From Hyphomicrobiales bacterium (GTDB lineage Bacteria; Pseudomonadota; Alphaproteobacteria; Rhizobiales; JALURZ01): a stretch of DNA of 11,614 nucleotides. The translations under genes and the position numbers were made by a program. The DNA lies in the NCBI GenBank assembly GCA_027058735.1, contig JALURZ010000139.1:1-11614 (forward strand), given 5' to 3'. Shown here piece after piece: positions 1 to 7,698 of this stretch (positions are counted from its first letter, which is position 1; the number at the start of each line of letters is the position of its first letter). The notes beneath the pieces were generated by a model. That model was not told where the DNA came from, searched no databases, and saw only the letters and a program-made list of their open reading frames with translations.

Positions 1-84
1 GTTATTTTATCTAAATAACCATAGGTTGTAGGCGCGGTTCGCGGACAGTTGTGCCGGATTCTTGCTGGCGGTCAGGGTCTTTCA

Positions 85-114
85 CCCGGCGGGGCCTGCA
101 TCCGCCGGGCCTTT
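85..114 (+). terminator. Candidate intrinsic terminator of an upstream gene
   Basis: A perfect 8-bp all-GC stem (CCCGGCGG at 85-92, CCGCCGGG at 102-109) encloses a 9-nt loop and is followed by CCTTT. The short T run reads in the plus direction only, so it would end a plus-strand transcript coming from before position 1. The T tract is weak, so a non-terminating hairpin is possible. Confidence 0.45.
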
Positions 115-145
115 GAGTCGTGCTGATTTCGCTCCTCGTTTTATG

Positions 146-155
146 TATTATAATA
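146..155 (+). promoter_or_regulatory. Possible -10 element within a TATTATAATA palindrome
   Basis: The palindrome at 146-155 contains an exact TATAAT at 149-154. No good -35 hexamer lies 16-18 bp upstream (the bases there read about TTTCGC), so if it is a promoter it probably needs an activator. A second, weaker -10-like CATAAT sits at 231-236. Either would give a long leader before the start at 384. Confidence 0.25.
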
Positions 156-383
156 CCGGCTTGCATATTGGCTGGCTGATTGCCTCCCGAAAAAGTGAAT
201 ATATCTCAAGTTTCCGGTCAAACACACGATCATAATCTCGAAAACATGCAATAAACTACCGTTTTTGTCCGATTAATTGCGAACAGTTCTTGTTTCGGGC
301 CCGGTGTTGCGGATAAGGTGGGGGAAACGAACGATCAGCCGGCGGATGCGCCATGGCGCGCCGGTTCACGAGGAAGCCGCTCC

Positions 384-866
384 ATGACCAGGCAGCGATT
401 GCTGAGCTTGACTCTCAACGGCCGCGAGCGCGGCGATGCGGTGGCCGACAACCGGCTGCTGCTGGACTATCTGCGCGAGCAGTGCGGCCTGACCGGCACC
501 AAGCAGGGGTGCGATGGCGGGGAATGCGGCGCCTGCACGGTGCTGGTGGACGGCCGCGCGCGCCTGTCCTGCATCACCCTGGCCGCCGCCTGCGAGGGGC
601 GTCATGTCGAGACCATCGAGTCGCTCGGCCGCGACGGGCGCATGTCGGAACTGCAAAGGGCGTTTCACGAAAAGCTGGGCTCCCAGTGCGGCTATTGCAC
701 GCCCGGCATGATCATGGCCTCCGAGGCGCTGCTGCGCCGCACCCCGAAGCCCGATGAGGAACAGATCCGCAGCGCGCTTGGCGGCAACATCTGCCGCTGC
801 ACGGGCTATGTCAAAATCATCGAGGCGGTGTCCCATGCGGCCCGGGAGCGCGGCCATGACGGATGA
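384..866 (+). CDS. hcrC: 4-hydroxybenzoyl-CoA reductase, gamma subunit (2x[2Fe-2S])
   Basis: This is the small iron-sulfur subunit of the molybdenum enzyme that removes the para-hydroxyl of 4-hydroxybenzoyl-CoA to give benzoyl-CoA in the cytoplasm; it passes electrons between the FAD subunit and the molybdenum site. The 160-residue product has the two-domain xanthine-oxidase-family pattern. Plant-ferredoxin cluster ligands are C43, C48, C51 and C63 (CDGGECGAC core). The second, helical cluster uses C102, C105 (QCGYC), C137 and C139 (ICRCTGY). The length matches the roughly 160-residue family norm. I chose ATG 384 because AGGAAG lies 7 nt upstream; an in-frame GTG at 318 would add 22 residues unlike the family. 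The gene overlaps the alpha-subunit gene by 11 bp. Sequence alone cannot separate it from other small subunits of this family; the specific name rests on the beta-subunit neighbour. In Rhodopseudomonas the equivalent gene is hbaB. Confidence 0.88.
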   Translation: MTRQRLLSLTLNGRERGDAVADNRLLLDYLREQCGLTGTKQGCDGGECGACTVLVDGRARLSCITLAAACEGRHVETIESLGRDGRMSELQRAFHEKLGSQCGYCTPGMIMASEALLRRTPKPDEEQIRSALGGNICRCTGYVKIIEAVSHAARERGHDG

Positions 867-3189
867 TCGGAAGAAAAACCGCGTCGCGGGCCGCTCCATG
901 CCGCTGGTTGACGGCATCGAGAAGGCCACCGGCCGGGCGCAGTATTCCGCCGATTTTTATGAGCCTGATGCGCTTGCGGGCTTTATCCTGCGCTCCCCTT
1001 ACGCCCATGGCGATTTGCTCAATGTCGATATATCCAGGGCGCTGGCTCTGGACGGCGTGCGTGCGGTGGTCACTGGTGAGGACTGCGCCTTCACCTATGG
1101 CGTTTTGCCGATCGCGCGCAATGAGTTTCCCCTTGCCCGCGACCGGGTCCGCTATCGCGGCGAGCCGGTAGCGGCCATCGCCGCGGTCGATCTGGAAACC
1201 GCGAAAAAGGCGGCAGACCTCATTTCCCTAAAGGTGAAGGAACTGCCCGCCTATTTCAGCGCCAAAGAGGCGCGCGCCGGCGATGCGGTGCTGCTTCATT
1301 CAGACAAGCCGGGCAATCTCGAACGCGAGGTCCATCAGGAATTCGGCAATGTGGAAGACGGCTTCGCTAAGGCCGATCTGGTGCGCGAGGAAAATTTTCG
1401 CTGCGCCGAGGTCTGCCAGGTTCACATGGAGCCGCACGCCTCGATCGCGGAGTATGACGCGGAACGCGACGCCCTCACCATGCGGACCTGTTCGCAGGTT
1501 CCCTATTATGTGCATCTGATGCTGGCGAGGTGTCTGGAGATGGACAAGAGCCGCATTCGCGTCATCAAGCCGTTCGTCGGCGGCGGGTTCGGCGCGCGCA
1601 CGGAGACCCTCAATTTCGAGCTCATCTGCGGCCTTCTCGCCCGCGCCGCCAAAGGCAAGGTGGCGCTGCATCTGACCCGCGAGGAGACCTTCATCACCCA
1701 TCGCGGCCGCCCCTATACGGACATCCGCATGAAGATCGGCATGACCCGCGACGGGCGGATCGTCGCCACCGAGTGCGACGCCATGCAGCTTGGCGGCGCC
1801 TATGCCGGTTATGGCATCGTCACCATCCTTTATGGCGGCGCGCTGCTGCAGGGACTCTACGACATTCCCAACGTCAAATACAGCGGCGCGCGGGTCTATG
1901 CCAATCTGCCGCCCTGCGGGGCGATGCGCGGCCACGGCACGGTCGATGTGCGCCACGCCTTCGAGTGCCTGCTGGACCAGATGACCAAGGAACTGGGGCT
2001 CGACCCGTTCGATGTGCGCCGCGCCAACCTGCTGAAGGTGCCCACCACCACCGGCAACGGCATCAAGATCATGAGCTACGGGCTCGATGCGTGCATCGAC
2101 ACGGTGGAGCGGGCCAGCGGCTGGAAAAAACGCGCCGGCAAACTGCCGAAGGGCCGCGGGCTCGGCATGGCCTGTTCGCACTATATCTCGGGCGCCGCCA
2201 AAACCGTCAACTGGACCGGCGAGCCCCATGCGGTGATCAACCTGAAGCTCGATTTCGATGGCGGCGTCTCCATTCTCACCGGGGCCGCCGATATCGGGCA
2301 GGGCTCATCAACCGTGGTGACCCAGGTGGTGGCGGAGGTCTGCGGCATCGATGTGGAGCGTATCCGGGTGATCGCCAATGACAGCGCCGTGACACCGAAG
2401 GACAACGGCTCGTATTCGTCTCGCGTGACCCTGATGGTCGGCAATGCGGCCCTTGAGGCGGCCAACAAACTGCGCGATCTGCTGGTCACCGCGGCAGCGG
2501 AAAAACTCGAAGCCCGCCCCCGGGACATCGAGGTCGGCCACGAGGTGTTCCGGGTCGCCGGAGGCCAGGACCCCGGCCTGCCGTTTTCCGAAGTGGTGGC
2601 CGCCGCCCTGGTGGACACCGGCACCATCACGGTCAAGGGCACCTTTACCTGCCCGCCGGAATTTCAGGGTGGCAAGCACCATGGCGGCGCGGTCGGCTCG
2701 ACCATGGGCTTCAGCTATGCCGCCCAGGTCGTCGAGGTCAGCGTCGATGCGGCCACCGGCGTGGTCACTGTCGAAAAAGTCTGGGTGGCCCATGACTGCG
2801 GCTATGCGCTCAACCCGCTGGCGGTCGAGGGGCAGGTGCAGGGATCGGTGTGGATGGGCATGGGCCAGGCGCTGTGCGAAGAAACCAATTACCGCAACGG
2901 CATGCCGATGCACGCCAACATGCTGGACTACCGGGTGCCGAGCATCGTCGAGTCCCCGCCCATCGAGGTGCACATCGTGGAAAGCGTCGATCCCAACGGG
3001 CCGTTCGGCGCGAAGGAAGCCGGCGAGGGGTCGCTGTCGAGCTTTATTCCCGCCATGGTCAACGCCATCGAGGATGCGACCGGGCTGCGCTACACCGAAC
3101 TGCCGGTGTCGCCTGACCGGCTGGTGGAGGCGCTGGCGAAAAAACAGCACAAGGACCGCATCGACAAGGCGCGCGGGCGGGCGGCATGA
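856..3189 (+). CDS. hcrA: 4-hydroxybenzoyl-CoA reductase, alpha (Mo-cofactor) subunit
   Basis: Catalytic subunit of the xanthine-oxidase family, 777 residues, close to the roughly 770 known for this enzyme. It binds molybdopterin cytosine dinucleotide and reduces the aromatic ring of 4-hydroxybenzoyl-CoA with loss of water. Visible in order: the N-terminal a/b hammerhead domain (about residues 15-140); the glycine-rich cofactor loop VGGGFGA (about 241-247); GAMRGHG (355-361), which lies near the Mo site in this family; and GAKEAGEG near the C-terminus, whose glutamate at about 721 matches the conserved active-site glutamate. ATG 856 is preceded by GGGAG with 7-nt spacing; extending to 754 would run through the gamma gene in another frame. 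The start overlaps the gamma gene by 11 bp and the stop overlaps the beta start (ATGA), so the three are almost certainly cotranslated. No XdhC-type Mo-insertion gene is nearby. Confidence 0.88.
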   Translation: MTDDRKKNRVAGRSMPLVDGIEKATGRAQYSADFYEPDALAGFILRSPYAHGDLLNVDISRALALDGVRAVVTGEDCAFTYGVLPIARNEFPLARDRVRYRGEPVAAIAAVDLETAKKAADLISLKVKELPAYFSAKEARAGDAVLLHSDKPGNLEREVHQEFGNVEDGFAKADLVREENFRCAEVCQVHMEPHASIAEYDAERDALTMRTCSQVPYYVHLMLARCLEMDKSRIRVIKPFVGGGFGARTETLNFELICGLLARAAKGKVALHLTREETFITHRGRPYTDIRMKIGMTRDGRIVATECDAMQLGGAYAGYGIVTILYGGALLQGLYDIPNVKYSGARVYANLPPCGAMRGHGTVDVRHAFECLLDQMTKELGLDPFDVRRANLLKVPTTTGNGIKIMSYGLDACIDTVERASGWKKRAGKLPKGRGLGMACSHYISGAAKTVNWTGEPHAVINLKLDFDGGVSILTGAADIGQGSSTVVTQVVAEVCGIDVERIRVIANDSAVTPKDNGSYSSRVTLMVGNAALEAANKLRDLLVTAAAEKLEARPRDIEVGHEVFRVAGGQDPGLPFSEVVAAALVDTGTITVKGTFTCPPEFQGGKHHGGAVGSTMGFSYAAQVVEVSVDAATGVVTVEKVWVAHDCGYALNPLAVEGQVQGSVWMGMGQALCEETNYRNGMPMHANMLDYRVPSIVESPPIEVHIVESVDPNGPFGAKEAGEGSLSSFIPAMVNAIEDATGLRYTELPVSPDRLVEALAKKQHKDRIDKARGRAA

Positions 3190-4160
3190 GCGAGGTTCTG
3201 CCGCGATTCGCGCTTGAGCGCCCGGCAACGGCCGCTGCGGCGGTCGCGCTTCATGGCGGCAGCGAAAATGCGCGCTATATCGCCGGCGGCACCGATCTTC
3301 TGGTCAATATCCGGCGCGGACTGGGCGAGCCGGAGGTCTTGATCGATGTGAGCGCCATCGAAGGGCTCAAGACCATTGATGCCGAGGCCAAAGGCGCGGC
3401 TATCGGGGCCGGAGTGACCCTGGCGCAACTGGCGGAAGATGAAACCATAGCCAAGGCATTCCCGGCGCTGTCCACCGCGGCTGAAAGCATCGCCGCGCCC
3501 GGCCACCGCGAAACCGGCACGGTGGGCGGCAATCTGTGTCTCGATACCCGCTGTGTGTTCTATAACCAGAGCCAGTGGTGGCGCTCATCGAACGACTTCT
3601 GCCTCAAATATGAAGGTACGATCTGCCACGTCGCGCCAAAGGGCACGGTTTGCCATGCGGCTTTCAGCGGCGATCTGGCCGCCGTGCTGCTGGTGCTGGG
3701 GGCGGACATTGAAATCACCGGCCCGAAGGAAAAACGCCGCATCCCGCTTGCCGAGCTTTACAGCGGCGTTGGCGACGATCACCTCACGCTTGCGCCGGGC
3801 GACCTGGTGACAACGGTTCATCTCAAGCCTGCGGCACTGCCGGTTACCTATGAAAAAATGCGGGTGCGCGGGTCGATCGACTTTCCCCTCGCCGGTGTCG
3901 CGGTCGGGCTTTCGATGAAGGGAAACCGGGTCGAAACGCTGAGCGTCGGCGTCACCGGCACCAATACCAGACCGTTTCTGGTCGAGGGCACCGAGGCTTT
4001 TGCCGGCGAAAAACTCGATGACGACGCCCTCGACCGGCTGGCGGAGCTTGTTCAAAAACAGGTCTCGCCCATGCGCACGACCCTGATCCGCCCGTTCGCG
4101 CGCCGCCGCATCGCCGGGGCCCTGGCGCGCCGTCAGGCCGCGGCTCTGGCGCAGGTGTGA
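3186..4160 (+). CDS. hcrB: 4-hydroxybenzoyl-CoA reductase, beta (FAD, [4Fe-4S]) subunit
   Basis: FAD-binding subunit of 324 residues; it takes electrons from a low-potential donor (ferredoxin in characterised enzymes) and feeds the iron-sulfur chain. FAD contacts are visible in YIAGGTDLLVNIR (31-43) and APGHRETGTVGGNLC (104-118). The diagnostic feature is an insert after GGNLC with C123, C139, C147 and C156. The intervals 16, 8 and 9 equal, as I recall them, those of the extra [4Fe-4S] ligands (C122, C138, C146, C155) in the Thauera aromatica enzyme. Ordinary xanthine dehydrogenase and CO dehydrogenase medium subunits lack this loop. C118 is an additional cysteine. The start ATG overlaps the alpha stop in an ATGA, implying translational coupling. 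The gamma-alpha-beta gene order matches hcrCAB/hbaBCD. The gene ends 13 bp before a convergent hydrolase, with no obvious terminator between them. Confidence 0.9.
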   Translation: MSEVLPRFALERPATAAAAVALHGGSENARYIAGGTDLLVNIRRGLGEPEVLIDVSAIEGLKTIDAEAKGAAIGAGVTLAQLAEDETIAKAFPALSTAAESIAAPGHRETGTVGGNLCLDTRCVFYNQSQWWRSSNDFCLKYEGTICHVAPKGTVCHAAFSGDLAAVLLVLGADIEITGPKEKRRIPLAELYSGVGDDHLTLAPGDLVTTVHLKPAALPVTYEKMRVRGSIDFPLAGVAVGLSMKGNRVETLSVGVTGTNTRPFLVEGTEAFAGEKLDDDALDRLAELVQKQVSPMRTTLIRPFARRRIAGALARRQAAALAQV

Positions 4161-4173
4161 ACGGGCCTTTGGC

Positions 4174-5001
4174 TCACCTGCCGAAAATCGGGGTCAAAAA
4201 CGCCTCCATGGCGTCCATATAGCGTTCACGACTGACCAGAAACCCGTCATTGTGGCCGCCGCGCAGTTCAAGAAACTGCTTGGGTTCGCGGGCCTGCCGG
4301 AAAAGCGACCGGCCCTGGGCAAAGGGGATGATTTCATCATCGCGGCTGTGGATTACCAGCACCGGTGAGCGCACCGCGCGCAGATATTCGCCTGTCGGAT
4401 ACCGGAACCGCGCCAGCAGCCGCACCGGAAGCCACGGATAGAGCCCGGCGGCGAGATCGGGCACCGATACGAACCCGCTTTCGACGATCAGCGCCCCGGG
4501 CCGCTGGCGGCCGGCCAGATAGGCGGCGATGGCCGCGCCAAGGGAGCGCCCGAACACGATGATCCGTTCGGGCTTGATGTCGCGCGTGACCGTCAGATAC
4601 CGCCACGCCGCTTCGGCGTCGCGATAGGTGCCCGCTTCGGACACCGTGCCTTCGCTCGCGCCATAGCCGCGATAATCGATGATCAGCGTCGACAGGTTCA
4701 GATCGTTGAAAATCTTCAGCGAATCCAGCCGATGGGAAATATTGCCCGCATTGCCGTGAAAAAACAGCACCACGCCGCGCGGAGTCTCCGCCGGCACATA
4801 CCAGCCATTGATCCTGACGCCGTCTTCGGTGGCGATATCGACGGTTTCATAGGCAAGGCCCAAGCTGTCGGGGGCGGGTCCAAGGGCGCGCGAGGGCATG
4901 TTCGGAAAATAAAGCAGCCGCGCCTGGCCGAGATAAACCAGCAGCACGACCAGCCCGTAGGCTCCCGCCGCCACGAAAAGGAACGAAATGACACTGCCCA
5001 T
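4174..5001 (-). CDS. Membrane-anchored alpha/beta hydrolase (BEM46/YfhR-like)
   Basis: Serine hydrolase of the alpha/beta fold with an N-terminal membrane anchor; its substrate is unknown. From ATG 5001 the product is 275 residues. Residues about 3-25 form one hydrophobic segment (VISFLFVAAGAYGLVVLLVY), and LLYFPN follows, as in BEM46-type proteins. The oxyanion motif HGNAGN is at 82-87, the nucleophile elbow GRSLG has its serine at 153, the acid is in HSRDDE (221-222), and the histidine is in GGHNDGF (250). The catalytic triad is therefore complete. Other in-frame starts at 5040 and 5133 would add 13 or 44 residues of low hydrophobicity before the anchor; I prefer 5001 because family members begin near the hydrophobic segment, but its ribosome site is only moderate. 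It is convergent with the reductase operon and divergent from the exporter. Nothing ties it directly to aromatic breakdown, and it is not of the ring-fission C-C hydrolase type. Confidence 0.8.
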   Translation of the reverse strand: MGSVISFLFVAAGAYGLVVLLVYLGQARLLYFPNMPSRALGPAPDSLGLAYETVDIATEDGVRINGWYVPAETPRGVVLFFHGNAGNISHRLDSLKIFNDLNLSTLIIDYRGYGASEGTVSEAGTYRDAEAAWRYLTVTRDIKPERIIVFGRSLGAAIAAYLAGRQRPGALIVESGFVSVPDLAAGLYPWLPVRLLARFRYPTGEYLRAVRSPVLVIHSRDDEIIPFAQGRSLFRQAREPKQFLELRGGHNDGFLVSRERYMDAMEAFLTPIFGR

Positions 5002-5141
5002 GAATGTTCGCCTGCTCGACACCGCACCATCATGAGGCATATGCTTCGCGCGCTCAATCGTGATCGCCAATGACGCCGGGCGACCCCCGCGGGCGGGCCA
5101 AATCCGTCCGGTCCGGAAAATCACTCTTTCCAAACTCCGTG

Positions 5142-5168
5142 AAATAGGTCAAGACTGCTGTCCTATTT
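5142..5168. promoter_or_regulatory. Inverted repeat upstream of the LysE-type exporter
   Basis: AAATAGG at 5142-5148 and CCTATTT at 5162-5168 are perfect 7-bp arms separated by 13 bases. Arm centres lie 20 bp apart, about two helical turns, which suits a dimeric regulator binding one face of the DNA. The site ends 15 bp before the exporter ATG at 5184, so a bound protein or RNA hairpin would block expression. LysE/RhtB exporters are often controlled by substrate-sensing regulators, but no such gene is in the window. Confidence 0.4.
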
Positions 5169-5183
5169 GCCGGGTTGCTGTTG

Positions 5184-5774
5184 ATGGACAATTTGATCGC
5201 GTTTTTGTGGTTCGCCCTTGCGGCATCCATTTCTCCGGGACCCAACAACATCATGGTCACGGCGTCGGGCGCCAATTTCGGCTACCGCCGCACGCTGCCG
5301 CATCTGCTCGGCGTGACCTTCGGTTTTCCCGTCCTGTTGATGCTGCTGGGCCTCGGGTTTGGGGATATTTTTCTGGCCTACCCGCAAATTCATACCGCCC
5401 TGAAATGGGCAGGCTCAGGCTATCTGCTGTTTCTCGCCTACAAGATCGCGACCGCCAGCCCGGCCAAAGAGGGTGCGGATACAGGCCGCCCGTTCACGTT
5501 CTTGCAGGCGGCGGCGTTCCAGTGGCTCAATCCCAAAGCGTGGCTGGTCGCCTTGAGTTCCATCACCGCCTTCACCACCATTGGCGGCAACCTGATGGGC
5601 GAGGCGGCGGTCATGGCGAGCTTTTTTCCACCCATAACCTTTGTCTGCGTCAGTATCTGGTGCCTGTTCGGCGCGCAAATCGGGCGCTGGCTCACCTCGC
5701 CTGCAGCCTTGCGCGGCTTCAATCTGGCGATGGCGGCGCTGGTGGTCGCGTCGCTGGCGCTGGTGCTCACATGA
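5184..5774 (+). CDS. LysE/RhtB-family amino-acid or metabolite exporter
   Basis: Inner-membrane exporter of 196 residues, the normal size for this family, whose known members expel amino acids and related small compounds. The N-terminus carries the hallmark SISPGPNNIM (about residues 15-24) inside the first membrane helix. Further hydrophobic segments lie near 38-60, 66-86, 110-135, 138-165 and 175-195, consistent with six helices. FQWLNPKAW (about 111-119) is the second conserved family motif. I chose ATG 5184; a TTG at 5175 would add three residues. Neither has a clear Shine-Dalgarno, so translation may be weak or unusual. It converges on the semialdehyde dehydrogenase gene with only 7 bp between stops and no terminator seen. 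The transported compound cannot be read from sequence; export of a catabolic intermediate is only a guess. Confidence 0.85.
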   Translation: MDNLIAFLWFALAASISPGPNNIMVTASGANFGYRRTLPHLLGVTFGFPVLLMLLGLGFGDIFLAYPQIHTALKWAGSGYLLFLAYKIATASPAKEGADTGRPFTFLQAAAFQWLNPKAWLVALSSITAFTTIGGNLMGEAAVMASFFPPITFVCVSIWCLFGAQIGRWLTSPAALRGFNLAMAALVVASLALVLT

Positions 5775-5781
5775 GTGAGCG

Positions 5782-7275
5782 CTACAGCTTCACGCAGACA
5801 TTGCTGGTTTCGGTGTAAAATTCCAGCGAATGGAGGCCGCCTTCGCGGCCGATGCCGGATTTTCCCATACCGCCGAACGGCGTGCGCAGATCGCGCAGGA
5901 ACCAGCAATTGATCCAGATGATGCCGGCGCGCAATTTGGGCGCGACCCGGTGGGCGCGGGTAAGATTCTCCGTCCACACGACCCCGGCGAGGCCATAATC
6001 CGTGTCATTGGCGAGCGCCACCGCCTCGTCTTCCGTGTCGAACGGGGCGATATGGCAGCAGGGGCCGAATATCTCTTCACGGATGACGGGCGAGGTTTCC
6101 GGCAGCCCGGTCCAGATGGTGGGCTCGACCCAGAACCCGCCGTTCAGCGGCGGCGCCATTTCCGGCACCCCGCCCCCGGTGACGGTCCGCGCGCCCTCCC
6201 TGGCCGCACGCTCATAATATCCCAGCACCTTGTCGCGGTGAACGGCGCTGATGAGCGGGCCCATGCCTGTGTCCGCATGTTCCGGCGCGCCTAATTTAAG
6301 CGCCTGCGCGCCGGCCTTGAGGCGGGCAGTGAATTCATCGAAGACCGGCCGCTCCACATAGAGCCGTTCGGTGCCGAGACAGACCTGGCCGCAATTGGCG
6401 AAGGCTGAACGCAAGGTGCCCTCGACGGCCTTGTCCATGTCGCAATCCGCAAACACCAGAGCGGCATTCTTGCCGCCCAGCTCGAACGATATGTCGCGCA
6501 CCCCGCGCGCGGCCTCGCGCATGATCGCTTCGCCGGTCACGGTCTCGCCGGTAAAGGTGATGGCGTCGATGCCGGGATGACGGGTGAGGAATTCACCGGT
6601 CGACCCGGGTCCGAACCCGTGCACCACGTTGTAGACGCCTTTGGGCACGCCGGCCGCGTTCATGACCTCGCCCAGCAGCGTCGCCGTGGAGGGGGTTTCT
6701 TCCGACGGCTTGACCACCACCGTATTGCCGGCGGCGAGTGCGGGACCCACCTTCCAGGTCATCAGCAGCAGCGGCAGGTTCCACGGGCAGATAACGCCGA
6801 TCACCCCTTTGGGACTGCGCAGCGCGTAGTTGATCGCGCCGCTCCCGTCAGGCGTCGCCATGGTGAAAAACTCGCTGCCCGCATTCTTGATGACATCGGC
6901 GAAAATGCGGAAATTGGCGGCGCCGCGCGGAATGTCGATGTGCGAGGCGAGCGAGCGCGGCTTGCCCGTGTCGGCCACTTCGGCGTCGAGAAACGCATCG
7001 AACCGCGCGGTGATGCCATCGGCAATATTGTGGAGTATCTCGACGCGCTGATCGATGGTGAGGCCCGCCCAATCGCCGCTCAGCGCGTCGCGCGCAGCAC
7101 TCACCGCGCGCTCGACATCGTCCTCGCCCGCATGGGCCACGACGCCCAGCAGCCGGCCATCGACGGGGGAGCGGTTTTCAAATGGCTCGCCGCTTCCCGC
7201 GACAAATTCCCCGGCGATGAAATTGAGGCGGTCGCGGGGCCCCGGTGCGGCCTCCTCGGTCTGTGCAAGGCTCAT
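5782..7275 (-). CDS. 2-hydroxymuconate / 2-aminomuconate semialdehyde dehydrogenase
   Basis: NAD-dependent aldehyde dehydrogenase of 497 residues; it should oxidise the semialdehyde formed when an aromatic ring is opened beside its hydroxyl or amino group. The catalytic cysteine is C299 (GQVCLGTER), the general base E265 (FELGGKN), the oxyanion asparagine N166 (CPWNLP), and the cofactor glutamate E401 (EIFGP). R117 (IPRGAANF) and R461 (FLRDLRTPFGG) are present as in DmpC/XylG/AmnC enzymes. All of these sit three residues before the positions I recall for Pseudomonas 2-aminomuconate semialdehyde dehydrogenase (C302, E268, N169, R120, R464), where the arginines bind the substrate carboxylate. 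The C-terminal GREGGLHSLEFYTE stretch is typical of the class. ATG 7275 has GAGGA a few bases upstream. It is last in a three-gene operon, 18 bp after the CMD-like gene. Hydroxy- versus amino-substrate cannot be decided; HpaE-type activity is a less likely alternative. Confidence 0.87.
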   Translation of the reverse strand: MSLAQTEEAAPGPRDRLNFIAGEFVAGSGEPFENRSPVDGRLLGVVAHAGEDDVERAVSAARDALSGDWAGLTIDQRVEILHNIADGITARFDAFLDAEVADTGKPRSLASHIDIPRGAANFRIFADVIKNAGSEFFTMATPDGSGAINYALRSPKGVIGVICPWNLPLLLMTWKVGPALAAGNTVVVKPSEETPSTATLLGEVMNAAGVPKGVYNVVHGFGPGSTGEFLTRHPGIDAITFTGETVTGEAIMREAARGVRDISFELGGKNAALVFADCDMDKAVEGTLRSAFANCGQVCLGTERLYVERPVFDEFTARLKAGAQALKLGAPEHADTGMGPLISAVHRDKVLGYYERAAREGARTVTGGGVPEMAPPLNGGFWVEPTIWTGLPETSPVIREEIFGPCCHIAPFDTEDEAVALANDTDYGLAGVVWTENLTRAHRVAPKLRAGIIWINCWFLRDLRTPFGGMGKSGIGREGGLHSLEFYTETSNVCVKL

Positions 7276-7293
7276 TTTGGTCCTCTGTTGTTG

Positions 7294-7698
7294 TTAGGAT
7301 TTCTGTTTGCCCGGTTCCCCGAAAATCTTGTTTATGACTTCAGCCGCGATATTGAACGCCGGCAGGCCGCGAAACAGGAACGCCAATGCGGCCACCGCAT
7401 GAAGCTCCTCGCGCGTCGCCCCCGCATTGACCGCACCGCGCGCATGATACTCTGATGCCGGCGCCACATGGCTCAACAGGATGCCGAACAAGATGAGCTG
7501 GGCCGTCCTGGTATCGAGACTGTCGGGATACATGGCGCGTTCGCGCAGGCGTTCGATCATGTCCAGCAGTTCCGGGTCGGCTTCGAGCCCCAGTTTGACC
7601 CGGTGCTGGATGCGCGGCGGCGTGAAGCCGATCAATTCCTCGTAAATCCTGAAATAGTCTTCGGCTGTTTTGGTCATCCGTTTGTCCTGTTTTCTCAT
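7294..7698 (-). CDS. Carboxymuconolactone decarboxylase-like protein (PcaC/CMD fold)
   Basis: Small all-helical protein of the CMD/AhpD superfamily, 134 residues from ATG 7698, or 127 from the in-frame ATG at 7677. The core ASEYHARGAVNAGATREELHAV, continuing to FRGLPAFNIA, follows the PcaC pattern (His, then GxTxEE, then GxPAxN). It lacks the CxxC pair of AhpD-type peroxidase partners, so a redox role is unlikely and a PcaC-like role on a ring-cleavage product is more plausible. No specific reaction can be assigned. ATG 7698 overlaps the stop of the dioxygenase gene in an ATGA, with GGAG about 8 nt upstream, which suggests translational coupling. However, the ATG at 7677 also has AGGA 7 nt upstream, so the start is uncertain. 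It sits between the dioxygenase and the semialdehyde dehydrogenase and is presumably cotranscribed with both. Confidence 0.8.
   Translation of the reverse strand: MRKQDKRMTKTAEDYFRIYEELIGFTPPRIQHRVKLGLEADPELLDMIERLRERAMYPDSLDTRTAQLILFGILLSHVAPASEYHARGAVNAGATREELHAVAALAFLFRGLPAFNIAAEVINKIFGEPGKQKS

Larger units (their letters stand above)
1..383. other. Non-coding, AT-rich leader upstream of the reductase operon
   Basis: No convincing gene lies here. The first 19 bases form an inverted repeat (GTTATTT, 5-nt spacer, AAATAAC), the hairpin at 85-109 looks like a terminator, and roughly 120-300 is much richer in A+T than the genes around it. A GTG at 318 is in frame with the first reductase gene, but the better ribosome site favours ATG 384. 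The region probably carries the operon's promoter and control sites. I saw no clear FNR-type TTGAT-N4-ATCAA site. Confidence 0.5.

Noticed and set aside
2308..3228. Minus-strand open frame inside the alpha-subunit gene
   Set aside because: Histidine- and arginine-rich antisense shadow of a gene with clear Mo-cofactor motifs.
384..4160. Operon as xanthine or CO dehydrogenase
   Set aside because: The beta-subunit cysteine loop and the gamma-alpha-beta order fit 4-hydroxybenzoyl-CoA reductase better; the CO-dehydrogenase active-site loop with its catalytic cysteine is not seen (GAMRGHG is present instead).
5060..5818. Plus-strand 252-residue open frame overlapping the exporter
   Set aside because: It overlaps the LysE-type gene in another frame, and only the latter has membrane segments and the SPGPN motif.
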